DNA from: Paenibacillus timonensis
Lineage (GTDB): Bacteria > Bacillota > Bacilli > Paenibacillales > Paenibacillaceae
Length of the DNA: 64,000 nt
Assembly (NCBI RefSeq): GCF_009725205.1
Contig: NZ_WNZY01000016.1
Coordinates: 1 to 64,000 of the forward strand
Direction of reading: 5' to 3'
A program made the position numbers and the translations under genes. The notes under the pieces were generated by a model, which was not told the DNA's origin, ran no database searches, and was given only the letters and a program-made list of their open reading frames with translations. This document shows, one piece after another, positions 25,248-34,906 of this stretch (its first letter is position 1; the number at the start of each line of letters is the position of its first letter).

Positions 25248-26276
25248 ATGGAACCAACATCGGAACGTAAAACGGAGCATATCCGCCTTTGTCTAGAGGA
25301 GCAAGTGAACGCAGAGGGGATTCGCAACGGATTCGAGAAATTTCGCTTTCGCCATAACGCGCTGCCTGAGCTGGATTTCACGGAAATCAACCTGAAGACA
25401 ATGTTTCTTGGCGCTTCGTTGCGTACACCGCTGCTGATCAGCTCGATGACCGGCGGGAGCCGACTGGCCGGCGAGATCAACACACGCCTCGCCGAAGCGG
25501 CGGAACGGCGGGGCTGGTCCATGGGCGTCGGCTCGGTCCGGGCCGCCGTGGAACGGGACGAGCTTGCGCCTACGTTCGCTATTCGGCGGTTAGCGCCGAC
25601 CATCCCGATCATCGCCAACCTAGGCGCAGTGCAGCTCAATTACGGCTATGGGCCGGAGAATTGCAAGCGTGCGGTGGAGATCGCCGGAGCGGACATGCTC
25701 GTGCTGCATCTGAACAGCTTACAGGAGGTGTTCCAGCCGGAAGGGGATACGAACTTCGGCGGGTTGCTGGAGCGGATCGAGGAGGTCTGTCGCGAGCTGC
25801 CGATCCCGGTTGGCGTAAAGGAAGTCGGCTGGGGCATCGACGGCGCTACGGCGAAACGGCTGCGCGAGGCAGGCGTTGCCTTCATCGATGTCGCAGGCGC
25901 CGGCGGAACCTCGTGGAGCCAGGTCGAGAAGTTCCGCGGCAGCGACCCTGTGCGCCGCGCGGCAGCGGAAGCATTCGCGGATTGGGGCATCCCCACCGCC
26001 GAATGCATCCGCGAAGTGCGGGCGGCGCTGCCGGATGCCGCCCTAATTGGCAGCGGGGGCCTGAACACCGGCGTGGACGCCGCCAAAGCGCTGGCGCTTG
26101 GCGCGGACCTGGCCGGGTTCGGCCGGGCGCTGCTCGAACCGGCGGTGCATTCGGAGGAGCGGTTGGACGCGCTTCTGGAGCGCGTTGAGCTGGAGCTCCG
26201 CACCGCCATGTTCGGCATTGGCGCCGGCAGCATTCCGGCGCTGCGGGGGACGCCGCGGCTCGTGCGACGCGAGTAG
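25248..26276 (+). CDS. fni: Type 2 isopentenyl-diphosphate delta-isomerase
   Basis: FMN- and NADPH-dependent isomerase interconverting isopentenyl and dimethylallyl diphosphate. It is 342 residues with the family landmarks RKTEHIRLCLEE at the N terminus, ISSMTGGS for FMN binding (about residues 65–72), HLNSLQEVFQPEGD (substrate and catalytic Gln region), the IDVAGAGGTSWSQVE loop and a C-terminal GSGGLNTGVDAAKALALGA phosphate-binding segment. GAAGGAGGG precedes the ATG. Monocistronic position between cls and the ECF transporter; no other isoprenoid genes are nearby. Confidence 0.95.
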   Translation: MEPTSERKTEHIRLCLEEQVNAEGIRNGFEKFRFRHNALPELDFTEINLKTMFLGASLRTPLLISSMTGGSRLAGEINTRLAEAAERRGWSMGVGSVRAAVERDELAPTFAIRRLAPTIPIIANLGAVQLNYGYGPENCKRAVEIAGADMLVLHLNSLQEVFQPEGDTNFGGLLERIEEVCRELPIPVGVKEVGWGIDGATAKRLREAGVAFIDVAGAGGTSWSQVEKFRGSDPVRRAAAEAFADWGIPTAECIREVRAALPDAALIGSGGLNTGVDAAKALALGADLAGFGRALLEPAVHSEERLDALLERVELELRTAMFGIGAGSIPALRGTPRLVRRE

Positions 26277-26342
26277 CGCAGGGAGACCGGCCGTGGCCAG
26301 ATAGAGCAAGGTGTGGGTCCGCTCGTGGGAGCCTGGCCGGCT

Positions 26343-26549
26343 CTTTGCACGATTATCCCCTTTATTCAGGAAGCGGATGGGATGGAGTCAGGGGAAAGTC
26401 GATAGGAGCCAATTGAATCTAATGGAAGTGGATAAGATCGGATAACCGGATAAACCGGATAGGATCGGACCAGGTGGACTCCTGATCTGATTAATAGGGA
26501 TAATGACTTGTCCGTGGGCTTTTCCATGACCTGATTAATAGGGATAATG
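26343..26549. repeat. GATTATCCC repeat, second locus
   Basis: The 17-mer CTTTGCACGATTATCCC (26343–26359) is identical to 5783–5799. Facing it are two exact copies of the 19-mer CTGATTAATAGGGATAATG (26487–26505 and 26531–26549), whose inverse matches the left arm at 15 of 19 positions. The interior holds short GGATAA-type repeats (26430–26465). No gene is seen in 26277–26743. Confidence 0.7.
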
Positions 26550-26614
26550 GTCAAAAGGGCTGGACAAGAGAATAGGGCCTCCGTTTAAATCCAACTAAAC
26601 CAGTAAGAATTTCG

Positions 26615-26643
26615 TTGCAATTCAATAGATTAGCCCTTATATT
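26615..26643 (+). promoter_or_regulatory. Promoter of the ECF transporter operon
   Basis: TTGCAA (26615–26620), a 17-nt spacer and TATATT (26638–26643). It implies a leader of about 95 nt before the ATG at 26744. The leader has two short potential stems (CCGG…CCGG near 26656–26679, and CCCATAC facing GTTGGG near 26701–26717). I match it to no known riboswitch. Confidence 0.6.
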
Positions 26644-26743
26644 GAAGGTAAATACCGGTTCGCTAGGACAGCAGCCGGTTCATACTTATTCGACGGCAGA
26701 GCCCATACTGAGGTTGGGTATTGATGCAGAGGGGGATGTGGAA

Positions 26744-27304
26744 ATGAAACCTTCATTGTGGAAATGGAACACGAGGACAGTGGTGACCATCGGGATTGGG
26801 GCTGCACTGTACGGAGCGACGAGCTGGATTGGCATCCCGATTGCACCGGATACGCAGCTGCGCCCGGCTATTGCCTTGCTGGCGATTTTCGGCGCGCTGT
26901 TTGGGCCGATCGTTGGCTTTATCGCCGGATTTATCGGGCATGTCATTAACGATTTAATTACAAGCGGCACTGTCTGGTGGGGCTGGGCATTGGGCTCGGG
27001 GATCACCGCAGCGTTTATGGGACTGATTTATTTAGCGAAGGATTTCAACGCTCAGGAAGGGCAGATGAAGAAAAATCACGTTGCCTGGTTCGTCGTGTAC
27101 GGGATCGTGGGGATCTTCGTTTCGCTGGCGTTTTCCGGGTACTTCGACATCCTCGTGATGGGCGAGCCTAATGACAAAATTGCGGTACAGGTCATCTCTG
27201 CGGGTCTGGCGAATCTTGCCGTGTTCCTCATTCTGGGACTGCCGGCGGTGCTGGCTTACGTGAAGCGTAACCGTAACAACTCGAACTTAAGCGTGGACAG
27301 ATAG
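26744..27304 (+). CDS. ECF transporter S component, UPF0397 family
   Basis: Substrate-binding membrane subunit of an energy-coupling-factor importer, 186 residues with about five or six hydrophobic spans. The sequence ALYGATSWIGIPIAPDTQLRPAIAL and the following GPIVGFIAGFIGHVINDL are typical of UPF0397 S components. The ATG at 26744 is preferred (AGGGGGATG ahead); the open frame upstream is leader. The next two genes supply a double ATPase and the T component, giving a complete dedicated transporter. The vitamin or precursor it carries cannot be told from sequence. Confidence 0.9.
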   Translation: MKPSLWKWNTRTVVTIGIGAALYGATSWIGIPIAPDTQLRPAIALLAIFGALFGPIVGFIAGFIGHVINDLITSGTVWWGWALGSGITAAFMGLIYLAKDFNAQEGQMKKNHVAWFVVYGIVGIFVSLAFSGYFDILVMGEPNDKIAVQVISAGLANLAVFLILGLPAVLAYVKRNRNNSNLSVDR

Positions 27305-27319
27305 GAGCTTACTGAAAAG

Positions 27320-29068
27320 ATGCAAGCAGTCATAACTTTCCGACAGTTCAGTTTCCGCTACAAAAACCAAAGCGAACCTACACTAAAGAATATTCATTTG
27401 GAGATCGCACGCGGGGAGAAAATATGGATCGCCGGCCCAAGCGGTTCCGGCAAATCGACATTAGCCCATTGTATCAATGGGCTAATTCCCTTTTCGTACG
27501 GCGGTGAGATGTCTGGGCAGCTGCTGCTGGACGGTCAAGACGCCTCGGGAATGACGATCTTCGAACGCAGCCGCCGGATCGGGACGATCTTGCAAAATCC
27601 GGATGCCCAATTTGTCGGTCAGACGGTCGGTGAGGACGTAGCTTTCCAATTGGAAAATGAAGCGGCCCCGCATGACGTGATGAAGACGGCCGTCTCTTCT
27701 GCGCTGGATCTCGTTGGGATGCAAGCCTATGAGGCGCAAGGACCGCATGAGCTGTCCGGCGGGCAAAAGCAGCAGGTGGCGATGGCCGGTGTATTGTCCA
27801 CGCAAGCGGATATTTTGCTGTTTGACGAACCGCTCGCGAATTTGGACCCGGCCAGCGGTGCCAAAGCGATGCGGCTGATTGACGAAATTCACCGTAACCA
27901 AGGGAAAACGGTGATCTTGATCGAGCATCGGGTCGAAGACGTCCTGCTGGAGCATATCGACCGCGTCGTGGTTATGAACGAGGGGGAAATCGCGGCGATT
28001 GGTACGCCGGACGAACTACTGGCCGCGGGCATCCTCCCCCGTTATGGTTTGCGCCAGCCGCTGTACCTGGAGGCGCTGAGTCATGCGGGACTGCCGCTGT
28101 CCGGTTTTACCGGTTTGTCCCATCCGGAGAGCCTCAAGCCGACCGAGGATGGCTCCGAGCCGCAGGGACCACCAAGACTCAGCGAATCGCAATTGCGGGA
28201 TCGGTTGGAGGCATGGTCGACCTCCGTCCTTCCGGCTGCGCGGGGCAGCCTGGGCGAGCCGTTACTTGAGCTCCGGGGCGTTTCCTTCGCCTACGAGCCG
28301 GGCATGAACGCGGTAGCGGACGTCACCCTGACTGTCCGTTCAGGTGAAACGGTTGCCTTGCTCGGCAGTAACGGGGCCGGCAAATCGACGCTGTCGGGTT
28401 TGATCACCGGCTTGCATAAGCCCGGTTCGGGCGAGATTTGCCTCCGCGGCGAGGTGATCAATGGCTGGTCGATCCGCCGCCGCGGTGAAGAGATCGGCTA
28501 TGTGATGCAGCATCCCCATCACATGCTGACGCAGCATATGGTGCGGGACGAGATTCGCATCGGCTTGGTCGCGCGCGGCGTACCTGAACCCGAACGAGAG
28601 CAGCGTACGGAAGAAGCGCTGCAGATTTGCGGCCTGTATCCGTATCGGAACTGGCCGGTCTCCGCGCTCAGCTTCGGGCAGAAGAAGCGACTCAGCATCG
28701 CGGCTATCCTGGCGCTGCAGCCGAAGCTGATGATCTTGGATGAGCCGACGGCAGGACAGGATTACCGGCATTATACCGAATTCATGGAATTCATTAACCG
28801 GCTTTCCGGGGAAGGCATGGCCTTCTTGTTTATCACGCACGACATGCATTTGGCGCTGGAGTATGCGGATCGGGCGGCGGTGATGTCGGAAGGACGGGTG
28901 ATTGCAGAGGATGCGGTAGCCCGGATTCTAGCCGACGGGGAAATCACCTCCCGGGCTAACCTCCGGGAGACGAGTCTGGCGCGATTCGCCCGGGCTCAGG
29001 GGCTGGTCTCGCCTTCGCGATTCGTCGAAGCTTTTATCGCCGCAGAGAAGAAGGTGAAACGAGCATGA
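27320..29068 (+). CDS. ECF transporter double ATP-binding protein (EcfA1–EcfA2 fusion, YkoD-like)
   Basis: 582-residue protein with two complete ABC domains. Domain 1 has Walker A GPSGSGKST (near residue 38), signature LSGGQKQQ and Walker B ILLFDEP. Domain 2 has Walker A GSNGAGKST (near 352), signature LSFGQKKR and Walker B LMILDEPTAGQD. A linker of about 60 residues joins them. In YkoD-type systems one chain replaces the EcfA/EcfA' pair. It begins 15 nt after the S component and its stop overlaps the T-component start (ATGA), indicating translational coupling. Confidence 0.95.
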   Translation: MQAVITFRQFSFRYKNQSEPTLKNIHLEIARGEKIWIAGPSGSGKSTLAHCINGLIPFSYGGEMSGQLLLDGQDASGMTIFERSRRIGTILQNPDAQFVGQTVGEDVAFQLENEAAPHDVMKTAVSSALDLVGMQAYEAQGPHELSGGQKQQVAMAGVLSTQADILLFDEPLANLDPASGAKAMRLIDEIHRNQGKTVILIEHRVEDVLLEHIDRVVVMNEGEIAAIGTPDELLAAGILPRYGLRQPLYLEALSHAGLPLSGFTGLSHPESLKPTEDGSEPQGPPRLSESQLRDRLEAWSTSVLPAARGSLGEPLLELRGVSFAYEPGMNAVADVTLTVRSGETVALLGSNGAGKSTLSGLITGLHKPGSGEICLRGEVINGWSIRRRGEEIGYVMQHPHHMLTQHMVRDEIRIGLVARGVPEPEREQRTEEALQICGLYPYRNWPVSALSFGQKKRLSIAAILALQPKLMILDEPTAGQDYRHYTEFMEFINRLSGEGMAFLFITHDMHLALEYADRAAVMSEGRVIAEDAVARILADGEITSRANLRETSLARFARAQGLVSPSRFVEAFIAAEKKVKRA

Positions 29069-29895
29069 GTCAAACGAGTGGGTTGTACGTTGCGGGAGAC
29101 TCTTATTTTCATCGGATGGACGGCGCGGTCAAGCTGATTTTGCTGCTGACCTGGACGGTCGTCACCTTCCTGTTCATGGATTTGCGCGTATTCGCTGTGA
29201 TGCTGGCTGGCGGAGTCTCGATGCTGCTTCTAACCCGGGTTCCGTTCCGAAAAATGGCGCTGCTGTTCTGGGCGCTCACGGTCTTTACCGTTGTCAACAG
29301 CGTCTTTATTCTTCTGATCACGCCTCGCTTCGGCACGACGTTGACCGGAAGCAATACGCCGCTGATTCCGCTCGGATACGATACCGTCAATACGGAAACG
29401 TTGTTTTACGTACTGACTTTGTCGCTAAAATACCTGACTCTGCTGCCGATTACGCTGCTGTTCATATTCACGACGCATCCCAGCCGTTTTGCCGCCAGCC
29501 TACATAAGCTGGGCGTACCCTACAAGTTGGCTTATGCTGTCAGTATCGCCTTTCGCTACATTCCCGATCTGACCAAGGAGTTCCGTACGATCCTCAACGC
29601 GCTGCAGATGCGCGGTCTGGGGATCTCCCGCGGCGACGGTACGCTGGTTCAGCGGGCGCGGAATCTGACGCAGGCCGTCGTTCCGTTGCTGCAGTCCTCG
29701 TTGCAGCATATCGAATCGGTCTCCGATGCCATGGATTTGCGAGGGTTCGGTACGAAGCAGCAGAGGACCTGGTATATGGGCACGGTCATGACGGGGTTCG
29801 ACAAGCTGATTGCGTTGTTGTGCGTTGTTCTGCTGGCTTCCGGAATCTGGCTGAAACGCAGCTTGTTTCAGGGATATTGGTATCCGTTTGGTTAA
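29065..29895 (+). CDS. ECF transporter T component (EcfT)
   Basis: 276-residue membrane scaffold subunit that couples the ATPase to the S component. It has about five hydrophobic spans. The C-terminal cytoplasmic helices carry the two EcfT Ala-Arg-Gly-like motifs in the form MRGLGISRGDG and DLRGFGTKQQR (near residues 185 and 225). It overlaps the ATPase gene by 4 nt. Last gene of the ECF operon. Confidence 0.92.
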   Translation: MSQTSGLYVAGDSYFHRMDGAVKLILLLTWTVVTFLFMDLRVFAVMLAGGVSMLLLTRVPFRKMALLFWALTVFTVVNSVFILLITPRFGTTLTGSNTPLIPLGYDTVNTETLFYVLTLSLKYLTLLPITLLFIFTTHPSRFAASLHKLGVPYKLAYAVSIAFRYIPDLTKEFRTILNALQMRGLGISRGDGTLVQRARNLTQAVVPLLQSSLQHIESVSDAMDLRGFGTKQQRTWYMGTVMTGFDKLIALLCVVLLASGIWLKRSLFQGYWYPFG

Positions 29896-29946
29896 ATGAA
29901 ATCTCACTAAGGTCCTTTATGGATCGGCAAAGAGAGGGGTACATTT

Positions 29947-30429
29947 ATGGTGCAATTGGTTCCAATGTCGAAGTCGGAGTACCAGGCATTTCGCAGCCGC
30001 TCGGTCCGCGAATTTGCGGAAGAAAAAGTCGCTGCCGGTGCCTGGAAGGCCGACGATGCTCCGGCGCTTTCCGAAGCGGCGTTCCGGCGGTTTCTTCCGG
30101 GCGATCAGGAGACGGATGGCGCTTATCTGTTCAACGTTAAGGAGAACGATCAGCTCACTTCTGTCGGCCATCTTTGGTTTAATGTGATGGAGCAGGAGAA
30201 AGGCCCAGTTGCGTTTATCCTGGATATCCTGATCTATGAAGAATTCCAGGGCAAGGGCTATGGCCAAGCGACAATGACCGCGCTGGAAGAGAAGGTGCGT
30301 GAATTGGGATTGAATACGATCGGTCTTCATGTGTTTGGACATAACCAGCGGGCTTATCAGCTGTATCAAAAGATGGGTTATATCGTCACCGACATCCAGA
30401 TGAGCAAAACCTTGGAGGATCGCGGCTAA
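29947..30429 (+). CDS. GNAT-family N-acetyltransferase
   Basis: 160-residue acetyltransferase. Motif A appears as ILIYEEFQGKGYGQATMTALEE (Q/R-x-x-G-x-G), and motif B as HVFGHNQRAYQLYQKMGY. The N terminus MVQLVPMSKSEYQAF is common in Bacillales GNATs of unknown substrate. GAGAGGGG precedes the ATG. It is monocistronic between the ECF operon and ychF. Confidence 0.87.
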   Translation: MVQLVPMSKSEYQAFRSRSVREFAEEKVAAGAWKADDAPALSEAAFRRFLPGDQETDGAYLFNVKENDQLTSVGHLWFNVMEQEKGPVAFILDILIYEEFQGKGYGQATMTALEEKVRELGLNTIGLHVFGHNQRAYQLYQKMGYIVTDIQMSKTLEDRG

Positions 30430-30539
30430 AGCGGGACCCGGGAGCGCCGGGACATCGTTATCCTTGAAATATTTCCTTCGTATCGTTACTATGGTTGAAG
30501 GAAGATGAGCAATTACATGAATGAGGAGTTGTCAATGAT

Positions 30540-31640
<1,101 letters not shown>

Positions 31641-31666
31641 TTCAACTTTCATACGGCGATGAACCG

Positions 31667-31712
31667 CTGCCCCAAGAATCGCAAGTGCATGCGAAGCTTG
31701 GGGCAGTTTTTT
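31667..31712 (+). terminator. Terminator of ychF
   Basis: CTGCCCCAAG pairs with CTTGGGGCAG, followed by TTTTTT. Confidence 0.93.
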
Positions 31713-31886
31713 GGTAATTTGCACTATTTTCTCATTCGAAATGGGTTGAATAATGCAGGCGAGTCGGGCATAACTTTGATAAAGAAAGATATACACTTGG
31801 GAAAAATTTGCATTGTTTTCATAGTATCGAGTTTGTATACTTAATTCAAGTTTGATTCATTCTTACATCTAGGGGGAGTTTTTTTT

Positions 31887-32237
31887 ATGAGTATGGATTA
31901 CGCCTTGCACCGCAAGTCCCAATTGGATACCCGGGAACTGCTGTTGCTGGAATCCGAGGTGAAGAGCCAGGGGAAAAACATGATTGTAGCTTACATTCTA
32001 TGGTATTTCCTCGGCGTTGTTGGGGGCCATCGCTTCTACATGGGGAAAATTGGAACGGCTGTGACTCAGCTGATCTTGTCATTGACGGTCGTTGGGCTGA
32101 TCGTCACCGGGATCTGGTGGATCGTGGACGCTTTTCTGGTGCACACATGGGTGAAACAGCATAACGCTGAAGTAGAGAACCGGGTCATTGATCGGATCTT
32201 CTATGATCGCGGCAGATCTCCGGAGTATCCTATCTAA
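31887..32237 (+). CDS. TM2-domain membrane protein
   Basis: 116-residue protein with the TM2 domain: two membrane helices (about residues 33–50 and 55–78) joined by the conserved turn GGHRFYMGKIGTA. Both ends are hydrophilic and charged. AGGGGGAG precedes the ATG. A second TM2 gene follows after 2 nt, so the two are co-transcribed and arose by duplication. TM2 proteins have no settled bacterial function. Confidence 0.88.
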   Translation: MSMDYALHRKSQLDTRELLLLESEVKSQGKNMIVAYILWYFLGVVGGHRFYMGKIGTAVTQLILSLTVVGLIVTGIWWIVDAFLVHTWVKQHNAEVENRVIDRIFYDRGRSPEYPI

Positions 32238-32239
32238 TC

Positions 32240-32674
32240 ATGTTGACCAAAAGCGATCTGACCACGAGCGAACTGTTGCTCCTGAACTCGGAAATGAATA
32301 AGCGCGAAAAATCGTTGGGCCTGGCCTACCTGATGCTGCTGGCCGGTCACTTGGGTGTGCATCGCTTCTATCTGAAGCGGATTGCCAGCGGGGTCGTGCA
32401 GCTATGCTTATTTATCCTGGCGTTCGTCCTTTATTTTGTGTTTGCCATTGCAGCCGGGATCGAAAGCGTGGATTCACCCGAAACGGCCTATTCGCTGCTA
32501 TTGCTCATACCGGTCATCCTATTTGGATTGGCACTGACTATCTGGGTTATTGTCGATGCTTGCTTGCTGCCGGGCTTGGTCCGCGACTGGAATGCCAAGC
32601 TGGAACAGTCGCTGATCGAACAAATCGCTGCCATACGCCAGACTGCAAGCGCTGCAGCCCAAGATCATCATTGA
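32240..32674 (+). CDS. TM2-domain membrane protein, second copy
   Basis: 144-residue paralogue of the preceding gene: the shared N-terminal pattern SELLLLNSEM corresponds to RELLLLESEV, and the TM2 turn is GVHRFYLKRIASG. It has an extra hydrophobic stretch (about 52–75) and a third near 85–110, so its topology differs from copy one. It ends shortly before a strong bidirectional terminator. Confidence 0.86.
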   Translation: MLTKSDLTTSELLLLNSEMNKREKSLGLAYLMLLAGHLGVHRFYLKRIASGVVQLCLFILAFVLYFVFAIAAGIESVDSPETAYSLLLLIPVILFGLALTIWVIVDACLLPGLVRDWNAKLEQSLIEQIAAIRQTASAAAQDHH

Positions 32675-32706
32675 TGCTGGGACGGGCAACCGTTTCGTCT
32701 CATCAC

Positions 32707-32750
32707 AAAGCCGCGAATTTCAACGATGTTGTTGAAATTCGCGGCTTTTG
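32707..32750. terminator. Bidirectional terminator
   Basis: AAAGCCGCGAATTTCAAC pairs perfectly with GTTGAAATTCGCGGCTTT around a 6-nt loop. It separates the TM2 pair from the convergent MFS gene, whose last codons lie inside the hairpin. Confidence 0.93.
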
Positions 32751-34027
32751 TTTAGATTTGGCCCTCGCAGCGGCCGATCCTTCTCTGCCGATAGATAGAG
32801 TTGAAGAGCAAAGGCGCAGCAAGCAAGGAGCAGGAGTCCTATGAGGACGAATGACGTTTGCAAGCTGGCGAAAGTGGTGAAGCAGCCAAACAAAAGCGGG
32901 TCCATGAACTGGGCAGCCCGGTTGGACATCAGGCGCAGCCCGACTCCGAGTCCTCGTTCCTCCGGCACTGTGGAGACGGCAATCATGGACAGCGTCATGG
33001 GTTGGTTAATGCCGAGCGCCAGACCGGTCACGAAGACCAACGCTGCTATCGCATAAAAATTCGTCAGGAACGGTGCGGCGAAGAGCAGCAGGAGGGAGAC
33101 GGCGAAGGTCAGGAATAAGGTCTTGCCGAAGCCAAGCTTCGCCATAAGCCGCGGATAGATCGGGCGGACGAACAGGGCCGAGAGCGCACCGATGGAGACG
33201 AGCAGTCCGACGTGGGTATTGGAGATCCCTAGCGATTCCAGATGCAAGGGTAGATAGGCTGTTCGCACGTCTACAATAAACAATGAGATAAAGGTTGCCA
33301 GCAGAATGACCGCGAATTTGCGGTTTTTTAGTAGCTTGAGGCATTGCTCAAACCATCTTTTCTCGTTGCCGGTGGTCGGATTGGCGACGTACGCGGAGGC
33401 AGCCTCGAATGCTGCCGTCTCGGCAGGATCTTCCGCAGGACTTGGTTGAGCGCCTTGATCTTCACGGCAACGCCAAGAGGTGAAGATCAGCAGCAGGCTA
33501 CTCAGGATGTATCCGGCAAACACCATCTTGTAACTAAAACGATCGGCTAAGAATCCCGAGACGATGGGGGCAGTCATTTGGCCGATCGCCATATATAAGG
33601 AAAAGGTAGCGAATCGGGACTCGTTCACTTGGGCAGGTCCTTCGGTAACCAGTACCTGGACTGCTAGCCAAACCGCCATTTGACCCAGGCCTGCGATTAA
33701 CTGGGCTATCGCCAGCGTCCAAGGACCGGCAGAGATCCCATACAATAAACCGCTCAATAACATCATGACGGAACCGACGCGCAGAACGGTGGTCCGGCCG
33801 AATCGGTCGGCGATGAAACCGCCGGGGATCGCGGCCAACATGGGCAACAAGGCATAGACAGCCAGCACCATGCCGATCGCAGCGCTCTGCAGCCCTAACG
33901 AGGAAGCATACAGGGCGATGATCGGCCGAGTTAAGGAAAAGGCGAACCAATACAACCCGCAAGATAGGGATATCCAGATGAAGTTGCGGCGCATGGCGGG
34001 TGAGACGGATAATGTCGATTCCGGCAT
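32720..34027 (-). CDS. MFS transporter at the end of the ABC/hydrolase operon
   Basis: About 435-residue major facilitator permease with twelve predicted spans. The loop 2–3 signature is GGFIADRFGRTTVLRVGS. A hydrophilic central loop covers about residues 190–220. The ATG at 34027 is chosen because AGGGGG lies 8 nt before it; the longer frame adds 12 residues. It follows the cysteine hydrolase gene on the same strand, but a strong hairpin with TTTT intervenes, so expression may be attenuated or separate. Possibly exports or takes up a compound of the same pathway; the substrate is unknown. Confidence 0.83.
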   Translation of the reverse strand: MPESTLSVSPAMRRNFIWISLSCGLYWFAFSLTRPIIALYASSLGLQSAAIGMVLAVYALLPMLAAIPGGFIADRFGRTTVLRVGSVMMLLSGLLYGISAGPWTLAIAQLIAGLGQMAVWLAVQVLVTEGPAQVNESRFATFSLYMAIGQMTAPIVSGFLADRFSYKMVFAGYILSSLLLIFTSWRCREDQGAQPSPAEDPAETAAFEAASAYVANPTTGNEKRWFEQCLKLLKNRKFAVILLATFISLFIVDVRTAYLPLHLESLGISNTHVGLLVSIGALSALFVRPIYPRLMAKLGFGKTLFLTFAVSLLLLFAAPFLTNFYAIAALVFVTGLALGINQPMTLSMIAVSTVPEERGLGVGLRLMSNRAAQFMDPLLFGCFTTFASLQTSFVLIGLLLLACCAFALQLYLSAEKDRPLRGPNLNKSREFQQHR

Positions 34028-34063
34028 AGCGGTTCCCCCTTGGCGAAATAGCTGCCCGGACAA

Positions 34064-34106
34064 AAGGAACCGACAGTCCCAGGGGAGCGGGACTGCCGGT
34101 TCCCTT
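34064..34106 (-). terminator. Intra-operon hairpin between hydrolase and MFS genes
   Basis: GGAACCG-x-CAGTCCC arms pair around an 8-nt loop and are followed on the minus strand by TTTT. A partial terminator or processing site. Confidence 0.7.
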
Positions 34107-34137
34107 CGATTCCTTGGCCGCTGGTAATGCTATGACA

Positions 34138-34878
34138 TCAGGAGCTTACGGCAGGGAATGCGATCTTGCCGTCGTGCAAGCCTTTTTCGGTTTGATACAG
34201 GTAGCTCACCGCTTCTTCTGTGCTGACGACGTCCGCATATTTCGCATTCATGTCGAAGAGGTTGATGGCGTGGGAGGCTTCGCCGCGATCAAACGTACAT
34301 TCTTCCACGACTCCGACGTAGAAATTATAGGAGAAGGCGTCGATGACTCCGGCACGGACGCAGCCGCCGGTCGTTGTTCCGCAAATCAGCAGGGTGTCGA
34401 TGCCTAGATCGGTCAAATAGCCGAGTAGAGGCGTGCCGTGGAAAGGCGAAGGCTTCAGCTTCTCGATCACGATATCGCTCGGTTGAGGCCCAATCTCCCG
34501 CACGATCTCGTTGCTACCGTAACCGGATACCCCTTCGATCTCTCCGGAACGCGTATTTTTTCTGCGCCAGCCGCCGGCGTCAAAGCCATCGGGCCGTCGA
34601 TCGACACCCGTCGTGTAGAAGATGGGAACCCGTTGCTCCCTGCCGGCATGCAGCAACTGCTGGATATAGGGGATGGCATCCCAAGCGGATTCGCCGCAGC
34701 TGTTGCGCCATTGCTTGACGGAGTCAAGGATGGGTTCTTTCCGGTGTCCGCTAAAGCCGTAGCTGACGTCGATGACCAGAATTGCCGGGCGTGCCCCGAA
34801 TCCGGCCTTGGCGTCGTACCCGGCGCTGCCGAATACCTGTTTGTCACGATCGGTTAAAAAACGGTCCCAAATTCTCAT
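34138..34878 (-). CDS. Isochorismatase-family cysteine hydrolase (N-carbamoylsarcosine amidase-like)
   Basis: 246-residue hydrolase of the cysteine-hydrolase fold. The expected catalytic triad can be seen: an Asp in ILVIDVSYGF (residue 37), a Lys in IEKLKPSPFHGTPL (about 136–138) and the nucleophile Cys in TTTGGCVRAGVIDA (about residue 174). The last motif is typical of N-carbamoylsarcosine amidohydrolases and maleamate amidases rather than true isochorismatases. AAGGAGG precedes the ATG. It follows a NitT/TauT ABC importer by 28 nt, so it probably hydrolyses an amide or carbamoyl bond in the imported compound. Confidence 0.85.
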   Translation of the reverse strand: MRIWDRFLTDRDKQVFGSAGYDAKAGFGARPAILVIDVSYGFSGHRKEPILDSVKQWRNSCGESAWDAIPYIQQLLHAGREQRVPIFYTTGVDRRPDGFDAGGWRRKNTRSGEIEGVSGYGSNEIVREIGPQPSDIVIEKLKPSPFHGTPLLGYLTDLGIDTLLICGTTTGGCVRAGVIDAFSYNFYVGVVEECTFDRGEASHAINLFDMNAKYADVVSTEEAVSYLYQTEKGLHDGKIAFPAVSS

Positions 34879-34906
34879 CTTAATACTACCTCCTTAAGAT
34901 CATGGA

